Positions 1-6,401 of a DNA stretch of 9,715 nt are shown here, piece after piece. The position numbers were made by a program, and so were the translations under genes. Each line of letters opens with the position of its first letter. Positions within the stretch are counted from its first letter, which is position 1. The DNA comes from an uncultured Roseburia sp. (lineage in GTDB: Bacteria; Bacillota; Clostridia; Lachnospirales; Lachnospiraceae), in contig CAKRCJ010000064.1 of the NCBI GenBank assembly GCA_934307185.1, positions 1 to 9,715 of the forward strand. Reading direction: 5' to 3'. The notes beneath the pieces were generated by a model that saw only the letters and a program-made list of their open reading frames with translations, was not told where the DNA came from and made no database searches.

Positions 1-154
1 GTGTAACGCCAGATTTAATAAATATGGTATTGTAAGAGAGGGCGAGCAGGTGGTATTAGGAGGAAATGATTCCTATGTGGCACTTTGCAGAAAGCATTTG
101 AGAGAGGGAAAACTCGGGGATATGAAGTTTGAGGAGATGTACGAGGATAAGTAA
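1..154 (+). CDS. tdk: Thymidine kinase (type II), C-terminal fragment
   Basis: This is the 3' end of a thymidine kinase, which phosphorylates thymidine to dTMP with ATP in the cytoplasmic pyrimidine salvage pathway. Only 50 residues lie in the window: the frame begins at base 2 and ends at TAA 152-154. The visible part contains EGEQVVLGGNDSYVALCRKH, which closely resembles the end of E. coli Tdk as I recall it ([20 protein letters not shown]). In this family the GGN..Y segment is the lasso loop that contacts the thymidine base, and the Cys and His of CRKH belong to the structural zinc site. The P-loop, the catalytic Glu and the first zinc cysteines lie upstream of the window. A short acidic tail (EEMYEDK) ends the protein. 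The next gene starts on the base after this stop, so the two are probably cotranscribed and translationally coupled. Family assignment is secure; the fragment is short. Confidence 0.9.
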   Translation, partial: CNARFNKYGIVREGEQVVLGGNDSYVALCRKHLREGKLGDMKFEEMYEDK

Positions 155-1723
155 ATGATTGATTTTGGATTTTCGTATATTGGTTTGCTATTTCTGTTAA
201 TGCTGTTTCTTCCCAATATAATTTGGACAAAGCACAAACCGAAGGATTACGAGAAGTATGTTGTAAATGAAAATAAGGTATTGTTACTGTTTGAAAGAAT
301 TGGAGAAATACTGGTCTGTATTATTGCACTAATATTCTCTGATTTTAATTTGCGAGAACCAAATTTATGGACAATATGGCTTGTACTGGCTGTTTTGTCG
401 ATGCTTTTCTATGAAGGTTACTGGATTAGATATTTTCGAAGTGAACAGAAAATGACGGATTTTTATTCCTCTTTTCTTGGAATACCGGTTGCGGGAGCAA
501 GCTTGCCAGTTGCAGCTTTTTTCTTTTTAGGAATTTATGGTGCTAATATTTTTATGCTTTTGGCAGCAATTATTTTGGGAATTGGTCATATAGGCATTCA
601 TTTCTCCCATAAAAAGGAAGTTTTTAATGATGGGAAAAAGAAAGGGATTGTTTCTCGCATTTTTCGTGTGGCATTATGGGTTGTTTTAGTAATTATTTTT
701 GGAGGAATTACTATAATAATCGGAGCCAGAAATTATAATGCAATCAGGGGATATATACATAGTTCCAATGGAATTGAGGAAGAAGGCTATATTGATTTAT
801 GTGGGCAGGAACAGTATTATCTGATTAGAGGAGAAGATGTAAGTAATCCTGTAATTATCTGGATACATGGAGGTCCGGCAAGTCCCGATACAATGGAAAC
901 ATACACATTTTCTAATTATCTTAAGAATGACTATACTGTAGTTGCATGGAATCAGCGGGGCTGCGGAAGAACCTATTATAAAAATAAAGAGAATGACCCT
1001 TATAATGATACGGCAACTTTTGAGCAGGCACAAGCAGATTTGGATGCTTTGGTTGATTATGTCTGTGACAGATTTGGGCAGGAAAATGTAATATTGGTAG
1101 GACATTCCTACGGTACTATGGTCGGGAGCAAATATGCAATCGAACATCCGGATAAGGTAGCAGCATATGTCGGCGTTGGACAGATGGGAGCTGGTGGAAG
1201 TGATATTTATGCTTACGAGGATGCTCTTTCTATTGCAAGTGAAAGAGGAGACGATACAACTGCCATGATTGCCGCTTTTGAAAAATATCAGGCAGATGCA
1301 ACCTTAGAAAATATGCTTGCATTAAGGACTTATGTGTCACCTTATCATACACCGGAAAAGGAAAACAATTATATCCTGACTGCATTGACCTCTCCTTATC
1401 TGGGAGTATATGATGTGCTCTGGTTTGGAAAGCAGTTGGGAAACCTTTCTGATTTTGTAGAGTTAAACAGCCAGCTTTTTGATTATATAAGTACCGAAGA
1501 TGTATATGCATATGGAACAGAATATCAAGTTCCGGTAGGCTTTATTTCAGGGTCGTGTGACTGGATTACTCCGGTAAAGTATACCGAAGATTATTTTCAT
1601 ACAATTACATCACCGAAAAAAGAGATGCAGTTAATTGACGGCTGGGGTCACACTGTACCGCAGGAAAGTCCGAAAGAATTTGCAGATACTCTGATGCAGG
1701 TGTTAGAGACAATTACAAATTAA
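155..1723 (+). CDS. Membrane-anchored alpha/beta hydrolase (proline iminopeptidase-like, S33)
   Basis: A 522-residue protein in two parts. Residues 1-190 hold about six hydrophobic segments (near 6-24, 50-64, 71-87, 107-128, 130-150 and 168-190). Positive clusters after segments 1, 3 and 5 (TKHKPK, RYFRSEQK, HKKEVFNDGKKK) predict, by the positive-inside rule, an outside N-terminus and a catalytic domain outside the membrane. Residues 210-522 are an alpha/beta hydrolase: HGGP at 238-241 (oxyanion-hole motif of the proline iminopeptidase family), nucleophile elbow GHSYG with Ser318, Asp469 in SGSCDWITP, and His499 in GWGHT. The triad is complete, so the enzyme is probably active. The substrate is unknown: a peptide, lipid or ester are all possible, and aminopeptidase activity is only a guess from HGGP. 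The start is ATG 155, directly after the tdk stop, with GAGG at 143-146 as a well-spaced Shine-Dalgarno inside tdk. A terminator follows the gene. Confidence 0.85.
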   Translation: MIDFGFSYIGLLFLLMLFLPNIIWTKHKPKDYEKYVVNENKVLLLFERIGEILVCIIALIFSDFNLREPNLWTIWLVLAVLSMLFYEGYWIRYFRSEQKMTDFYSSFLGIPVAGASLPVAAFFFLGIYGANIFMLLAAIILGIGHIGIHFSHKKEVFNDGKKKGIVSRIFRVALWVVLVIIFGGITIIIGARNYNAIRGYIHSSNGIEEEGYIDLCGQEQYYLIRGEDVSNPVIIWIHGGPASPDTMETYTFSNYLKNDYTVVAWNQRGCGRTYYKNKENDPYNDTATFEQAQADLDALVDYVCDRFGQENVILVGHSYGTMVGSKYAIEHPDKVAAYVGVGQMGAGGSDIYAYEDALSIASERGDDTTAMIAAFEKYQADATLENMLALRTYVSPYHTPEKENNYILTALTSPYLGVYDVLWFGKQLGNLSDFVELNSQLFDYISTEDVYAYGTEYQVPVGFISGSCDWITPVKYTEDYFHTITSPKKEMQLIDGWGHTVPQESPKEFADTLMQVLETITN

Positions 1724-1750
1724 ACCGGAGCAAAATATAAGATTATCAGA

Positions 1751-1788
1751 AAAAGCCGGGATACTCGTGTTGGAGTATCCGGCTTTTT
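1751..1788 (+). terminator. Rho-independent terminator after the hydrolase gene
   Basis: The left arm 1751-1766 (AAAAGCCGGGATACTC) pairs with 1773-1788 (GAGTATCCGGCTTTTT) around a six-base loop at 1767-1772. One G of the GGG at 1758-1760 is bulged. The stem is followed by the T run 1784-1788, which partly pairs with the 5' A run. Because A5 precedes the stem (1750-1754), the structure would also work on the other strand, although no minus-strand gene is seen here. It separates the tdk-hydrolase unit from the nuclease-addBA unit. Confidence 0.92.
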
Positions 1789-1820
1789 GACATATAGAAA
1801 GCAAGTGATAAATTCATCCA

Positions 1821-1858
1821 TATAGCAACGGAAATCTTTTTATGTTATACTTGCTATA
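1821..1858. repeat. 8-bp inverted repeat overlapping the putative -10 region
   Basis: TATAGCAA (1821-1828) and TTGCTATA (1851-1858) are perfect reverse complements separated by 22 bases. The right arm covers most of the TTGCTATAGT promoter candidate. The arms are too far apart to make a strong hairpin, so if they mean anything they would be paired protein-binding half-sites. A CATATAG direct repeat at 1791-1797 and 1819-1825 lies nearby. AT-rich spacers throw up such repeats by chance, so function is uncertain. Confidence 0.35.
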
Positions 1859-1860
1859 GT
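1843..1860 (+). promoter_or_regulatory. Candidate extended -10 promoter for the nuclease-addBA unit
   Basis: Two overlapping extended -10 elements are visible: TG-T-TATACT (1843-1851) and TG-C-TATAGT (1852-1860), each matching five of six TATAAT positions. No convincing TTGACA lies 16-18 bases upstream of either, which is tolerable for extended -10 promoters. Using TATAGT, transcription would begin near 1866-1867, which includes the ribosome binding site at 1869-1875 and gives a leader of under 20 bases. This is the only promoter-like site between the terminator and the gene. Inferred from sequence alone. Confidence 0.5.
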
Positions 1861-1868
1861 CTACCTTG

Positions 1869-1875
1869 AAAGGGG
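1869..1875 (+). promoter_or_regulatory. Ribosome binding site that sets a TTG start
   Basis: AAAGGGG lies eight bases before TTG 1884, ideal Shine-Dalgarno spacing. The in-frame TTG at 1866 lies upstream of this motif and has none of its own. The first in-frame ATG (1911) also lacks one. The site therefore favours initiation at 1884. Confidence 0.75.
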
Positions 1876-1883
1876 CATTAAAA

Positions 1884-2912
1884 TTGAGTGATTTAACACA
1901 TACTAATTCTATGATGAATGAAATCAGAGAATTGTTATTAAATGCACGTCAGCGCGTGGCGGTACAGGTAAATACAGAATTATTATCTACTTATTGGAAT
2001 ATAGGAAAGATTATTGTTGAGCATGAACAGGAAAAGAAAGACCGGGCAGATTACGGAAAGCAGACCTTAAAGCAGCTTTCAAAAGAGTTGACAAAAGAAT
2101 TTGGCAAAGGTTTTTCTGTTTCTAATCTCCAATTTATGCGACGCTTTTATCAGAGCTATCAAATTCAACAGACAGTGTCTACTAAATTGTCATGGTCGCA
2201 TTATTGTGAACTATTGACGATTTCGGACCCGGATAAACGCAGCTTTTATGAAAAGGAAACTATCAACTCCGGGTGGTCGATACGCGAGTTAAAGCGGCAG
2301 ATTTCCACTTCTCTCTATGAACGGTTATTACTGTCAGAGGGAAAAACGAATAAGGAAACAGTGCTTGCCCTTGCAGAAAAAGGAATTGAAATGTCTAACC
2401 CGTCAGACATAATCAAAGACCCATATGTATTTGAGTTTCTGGGTGTGCCGGAAAATAAGCCAATGCTTGAAAGTGACCTTGAAAAAGCACTGGTTGTGCA
2501 GATAGAAAAATTCCTGTTGGAATTAGGTCGCGGTTTTATGTTTGTAGGAACACAACAGCGCATTACACTAAATAATAACCATTATTATGTGGATATGGTT
2601 TTCTATAACAAAATTCTCCGTGCGTATGTGCTGATTGAATTAAAAACAACCAAACTCACGCCGGAGGCTGCTGGACAGCTTAATATGTATCTGAACTATT
2701 ATGCCGCAGAAGTGAATGATGAACATGATAATCCACCAATCGGAATAATTCTTTGTACGGATAAGGACAGTATAGCTGCTGAATATGCGCTCGGTGGTCT
2801 GTCCAACAACATTTTTGCTTCGCGCTATGTTTCTTATATTCCCAATAAGGAGCAGCTAATTGCACAGGTAGAAGCTGTTTTGAATGAATGGCATAAGCCG
2901 GAAAATGGATAA
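1884..2912 (+). CDS. YhcG-family (DUF1016) PDDEXK nuclease domain protein
   Basis: A 342-residue protein with the two-part build of the YhcG/DUF1016 family. The N-terminal half (about 10-150) is helical, with YWNIGKII near 37-44 and a FSVSNLQFMRRFYQSY segment typical of the family's N-terminal domain, likely DNA- or partner-binding. The C-terminal half is a PD-(D/E)XK nuclease fold: Glu200 in ESDLEKAL, Asp237 in YYVDMVFYN, Glu252-x-Lys254 in LIELKTTK, and Gln265 in GQLNMY. All catalytic positions are intact. The family is often encoded near type I restriction-modification loci, but no methylase or specificity gene is seen here. The gene follows a terminator and a promoter candidate, and its stop lies 22 bases before addB, suggesting cotranscription with addBA. 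TTG 1884 is chosen over TTG 1866 and ATG 1911 from the ribosome binding site. Cellular role unknown; DNA processing or defence is an inference. Confidence 0.9.
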   Translation: MSDLTHTNSMMNEIRELLLNARQRVAVQVNTELLSTYWNIGKIIVEHEQEKKDRADYGKQTLKQLSKELTKEFGKGFSVSNLQFMRRFYQSYQIQQTVSTKLSWSHYCELLTISDPDKRSFYEKETINSGWSIRELKRQISTSLYERLLLSEGKTNKETVLALAEKGIEMSNPSDIIKDPYVFEFLGVPENKPMLESDLEKALVVQIEKFLLELGRGFMFVGTQQRITLNNNHYYVDMVFYNKILRAYVLIELKTTKLTPEAAGQLNMYLNYYAAEVNDEHDNPPIGIILCTDKDSIAAEYALGGLSNNIFASRYVSYIPNKEQLIAQVEAVLNEWHKPENG

Positions 2913-2923
2913 CAAAAACAGAG

Positions 2924-2929
2924 AAAGGA
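2924..2929 (+). promoter_or_regulatory. Ribosome binding site deciding the addB start
   Basis: AAAGGA, followed by ACTAC, sits five bases before ATG 2935. Starting there gives MSLQFIFGNSGSGKS, placing the P-loop at the very N-terminus as in other AddB proteins. The upstream in-frame ATG 2905 overlaps the nuclease stop codon (ATGGATAA) but has only a poor upstream site. Confidence 0.75.
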
Positions 2930-2934
2930 ACTAC

Positions 2935-5900
2935 ATGTCACTGCAATTTATTTTTGGAAATTCAGGAAGTGGGAAATCCACGTATCTTTATGAAAAAGTT
3001 TTAAAGGAGGCAGAAACAAATCCGGAAAAAACATATCTGGTGCTTGTGCCGGAGCAGTTTACGATGCAGACACAGCGCGAGCTTGTACGGTTACAGGCGG
3101 CACATGCCATTATGAATGTTGATGTGTTAAGCTTTGCGCGTCTGGCATACCGTGTGTTTGATGAGCTTGGAAAACAGAACCTGCGCGTATTAGAGGAAAC
3201 AGGAAAAAACCTTGTGCTTCGAAAAATTGCAGGAGAGCAGAAAAAAAACTTACGTGTATTAGGAGGCAGCTTAAACCGGATGGGATATATCAGCGAAGTG
3301 AAATCATTAATTTCCGAGCTGACGCAGTACAATATTTCCCCGGAAAATCTGGATACATTTTTGAATACAGAAGAAGTCGGGGAAACGCTGCGCTTGAAAA
3401 TGCAGGATATTTCTGTCATGTATCACGGTTTTACAGATTACCTTGAAGGAAAGTATATTACCGCGGAAGAGGTGCTTTCCCTGCTGTGCGAGGTGGCGGA
3501 AGACTCCAAAATGATAAAAGACAGCGTCATTGTGTTCGATGAATTTACCGGTTTTACGCCAATCCAGAACCAGTTACTAAAAAAGCTTTTAGTGCTGTCG
3601 GAAAAATTGATGGTTTCGCTGACGATGGATACAAAAGAAGACTTTTACCATTGCAGAGGTGAGCAGGAGCTTTTTTCCATGAGTAAAAAAACGGTTTCTT
3701 CGCTTATGAAAATGGCAGCAGAGCTTCACGTTGCAGTGGAGGAGCCGGTTGTACTTTCCGATGGGGAAAAGCACCGTTATAAAAATGCACCGTCCCTTTA
3801 TTTTATGGAGCAGAACTTATTCCGTCCGTATTATCACAGATGGCAGAAAAAAGAGGACGAGTTAATGCTTGCCTGCCTGAAAAATCCGCGAGAGGAGCTT
3901 TCCTTTGTGGCGCGGGAGATTGCGCGTTTTGTCCGGGAAAAAAACTATTGTTATAAGGATATTGCAGTCGTGACGGGTGATGTCAGCTTATATGACAATT
4001 ATGTGGAGGAGATTTTTTCCGCCTACGAAATCCCATACTTTATCGACCAGACAAGAACGATTTTATTCCACCCGTTTATCGAGTTTATCCGTGCCGTGCT
4101 TGAGGTGGTCGAGCTTGACTTCTCATATGAGAGTGTGTTCCGCTTTTTGCGGTGTAATCTTACGGATATCACAGAAAAAGAGATAGATCTGTTGGAAAAT
4201 TATGTACTTGCAAAAGGTATCCGCGGCAGAAAAAAATGGGAAAAACAGTGGACGTTTGTGATTGATGAGAAGGAAAAGGAAAACCTTGTGGAGATGAACA
4301 ATGTCCGGCAGAAAATTTATGATTTTTTTGCACCTTTGATTGAAAGCTTTTCCGAAGGAAAAACAGTCCGGGAAAATACAATTGTATTGTATGAATTGAT
4401 TGAAAAATTACAAATAGAGCAAAAATTAAAACAAAAGGAACTGGAATTTGAACAGCAGGGAAATTCGGTCAAAGCGAAAGAATATGCACAGATTTACAAA
4501 ATCGTCATGGAGCTTTTCGACAAGGTGGTGGATTTTTTAGGAGAGGAAAGCCTTCCGGTAAAAGAGTATGCGGATATTTTAGATGCCGGTTTTGAGGCGG
4601 CAAAAGTAGGTGTCATTCCGCCGGGAAATGATAAGGTGACGATTGGAGATATCGAGCGGACGAGATTAAACCACATCAAAATATTATTTTTTATCGGCGT
4701 AAATGACGGTGTTGTGCCAAAGGCGGGCAGTGCCGGCGGTATTATCTCCCAGTTTGAACGGGAAAAGATGGCTGCATGTAATCTGGAGCTTGCACCGGGT
4801 GCGAGGGAAAAGGTTTTTATCCAAAGGTTTTATCTGTATCTGAATGTGACAAAGCCGTCAGATTTTCTGTACGTTACTTTTTCAAAAGTAAATGCAGAAG
4901 GAAAGGCACTCAGAAGGTCGTACTTTGTGGGAACACTGCTTAAAATGTTCCCGGAAAAGGAAGTAAAGGAAATTGAGGAGGCAACCTCTTTTGACTGTAT
5001 TATCACTCCGAAAAGCAGTATGGAATTTTTCTTAGAAGGGCTGCATGCGTTTGAAGCGGATAATACGAAAGCAGAAAGCACGGGAGAGGAAAACACAAAA
5101 GAGACAGAGAAGCAGAGCGAGAAACAGGTCTGGAATGCACTGGCACATTTTTATTTTTCAGACGAGGAATGGAAAAATGAGGCAGAAAAACTGTTAAAAA
5201 CGGCTTATGCCGTGCATGGAGATGAACCAATCAGCCGCGCGGTGACAAAGGCACTTTATGGAACGGTGTTAGAGAACAGTGTTACAAGGTTAGAGCGTTT
5301 TGCGGCATGCGCATATGCACATTATTTAAACTACGGATTACATTTGAAAGAACGGGAGCTTTTGGAGTTTGCGAGCGTGGACATGGGAAATATTTACCAC
5401 GATGCATTGGAGCATTTTTCCAGACGGGTGGAAAAGTCAGAGTATAGCTGGTTTAATCTCCCGGAGGAGGTGCAGGAAACTTTTATTGAGGAGAGCATGG
5501 ACGATGCGATTGCGGGCTGCAAAAATGCCGGAGCGTTTGAAAATGTGAGAAACCGTTATCTTACCGGAAGAATGAGGGAGACGATAAAGCGGACGGTCTG
5601 GGCACTTACCACGCAGATACAGAAAGGAAAATTTGTGCCGAGTGATTTTGAGGTATCTTTTTCACGGGCGGATAAGTTAGATGCTATCCGTTTCCAGCTG
5701 AGTGAGGAAGAAAAAATGAACCTCCTTGGAAGAATTGACCGTGTGGATACTTACGAGACATCGGATAAGGTTTATGTAAAGATTATTGATTACAAATCGG
5801 GAAATACAAGTTTTTCGCTTGTAAATTTATATTATGGACTGCAACTGCAGCTTGTGGTCTATATGAATGCGGCGTTAGAATTAGAGGAAAAGAAGCACCG

Positions 5901-6396
5901 TGGAAAAAAGGCGGAGCCGGCGGGAATTTTTTATTACCATATAAAAAATCCAATCGTGGACGGACTTGGAAATGAGACAGAAGCGGAGATACGAAACAGC
6001 GTGTTAGAGCAGTTAAAGTTAAACGGCTTAGTCAATGATGACCCGGAGGTTTACGAGGCAATGGATACCGATTTTGCCGGAAATTCGTCGGTTATCCCGG
6101 TCGGAAAAAAGACAGACGGCAGCTTAAAAGCCACCTCAAAGGTTGCAAGCACCCATGATTTTTCGGTCATGTCCCATTATGTGCAGGCAAAAATCAAAGA
6201 AACCGGGAAAAGAATTTTTGCAGGGGATATTTCCATAAATCCATATACGTTAGATGGAAAAAGCGGCTGCGATTACTGTCCATATCACACCATCTGCGGA
6301 TTTGATGCGAGAATGCCGGGCTATTCTTATCATAAATTAGAGAAATTCGACAGCGCAGAAGCGGTACTTTTGAAAATGAAAGAAGAACAGGAGTAA
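2935..6396 (+). CDS. addB: ATP-dependent helicase/nuclease subunit B (AddB)
   Basis: A 1153-residue protein, close to the usual AddB length (about 1160 in Bacillus). With AddA it forms the helicase-nuclease that binds double-strand DNA ends, resects them until Chi and prepares the 3' strand for RecA. Visible parts: Walker A GNSGSGKS at 8-15; a Walker B-like FDEF with Asp202-Glu203; a degenerate UvrD-like segment IGVNDG at 587-592; a C-terminal RecB-type nuclease with Asp935 (GRIDRVD), Asp952-x-Lys954 (IIDYKSG) and Gln970/Gln972. Four cysteines, Cys792 and Cys1112/1115/1121 (CDYCPYHTIC), match the iron-sulfur staple that holds the AddB nuclease domain together, with the family's C-x2-C-x5-C spacing. 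In the family, AddB cuts the 5'-ended strand and its inactivated helicase core reads Chi. A charged, low-complexity linker near 708-730 probably varies between species. TAA is followed at once by TAG. Confidence 0.97.
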   Translation: MSLQFIFGNSGSGKSTYLYEKVLKEAETNPEKTYLVLVPEQFTMQTQRELVRLQAAHAIMNVDVLSFARLAYRVFDELGKQNLRVLEETGKNLVLRKIAGEQKKNLRVLGGSLNRMGYISEVKSLISELTQYNISPENLDTFLNTEEVGETLRLKMQDISVMYHGFTDYLEGKYITAEEVLSLLCEVAEDSKMIKDSVIVFDEFTGFTPIQNQLLKKLLVLSEKLMVSLTMDTKEDFYHCRGEQELFSMSKKTVSSLMKMAAELHVAVEEPVVLSDGEKHRYKNAPSLYFMEQNLFRPYYHRWQKKEDELMLACLKNPREELSFVAREIARFVREKNYCYKDIAVVTGDVSLYDNYVEEIFSAYEIPYFIDQTRTILFHPFIEFIRAVLEVVELDFSYESVFRFLRCNLTDITEKEIDLLENYVLAKGIRGRKKWEKQWTFVIDEKEKENLVEMNNVRQKIYDFFAPLIESFSEGKTVRENTIVLYELIEKLQIEQKLKQKELEFEQQGNSVKAKEYAQIYKIVMELFDKVVDFLGEESLPVKEYADILDAGFEAAKVGVIPPGNDKVTIGDIERTRLNHIKILFFIGVNDGVVPKAGSAGGIISQFEREKMAACNLELAPGAREKVFIQRFYLYLNVTKPSDFLYVTFSKVNAEGKALRRSYFVGTLLKMFPEKEVKEIEEATSFDCIITPKSSMEFFLEGLHAFEADNTKAESTGEENTKETEKQSEKQVWNALAHFYFSDEEWKNEAEKLLKTAYAVHGDEPISRAVTKALYGTVLENSVTRLERFAACAYAHYLNYGLHLKERELLEFASVDMGNIYHDALEHFSRRVEKSEYSWFNLPEEVQETFIEESMDDAIAGCKNAGAFENVRNRYLTGRMRETIKRTVWALTTQIQKGKFVPSDFEVSFSRADKLDAIRFQLSEEEKMNLLGRIDRVDTYETSDKVYVKIIDYKSGNTSFSLVNLYYGLQLQLVVYMNAALELEEKKHRGKKAEPAGIFYYHIKNPIVDGLGNETEAEIRNSVLEQLKLNGLVNDDPEVYEAMDTDFAGNSSVIPVGKKTDGSLKATSKVASTHDFSVMSHYVQAKIKETGKRIFAGDISINPYTLDGKSGCDYCPYHTICGFDARMPGYSYHKLEKFDSAEAVLLKMKEEQE
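6389..6393 (+). promoter_or_regulatory. addA ribosome binding site inside the end of addB
   Basis: AGGAG overlaps the last two sense codons of addB and lies eight bases before ATG 6402. Ribosomes finishing addB would stop next to the addA start, consistent with coupled, near-equimolar synthesis of the two subunits. Confidence 0.75.
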
Positions 6397-6401
6397 TAGG
6401 T

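Noticed and set aside
1787..1815. TTGACA at 1787-1792, at the end of the terminator, as a -35 box.
   Set aside because: The hexamer at 17-base spacing (1810-1815, AAATTC) is not a usable -10, and the nearest better match is spaced too closely. The TTGACA is mostly formed by the terminator T run.
2905..2912. ATGGATAA overlap as the addB start overlapping the upstream stop codon.
   Set aside because: It is in frame with addB but lacks a good ribosome site. ATG 2935 has AAAGGA at proper spacing and gives the N-terminus expected for AddB.
3241..3255. A run of eight A followed by C inside addB, giving an in-frame A AAA AAC heptamer that resembles a -1 ribosomal frameshift site.
   Set aside because: The -1 frame stays open for only about 60 codons and encodes nothing recognisable. 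I see no strong downstream stem, and AddB needs the zero frame for its conserved nuclease and iron-sulfur residues.
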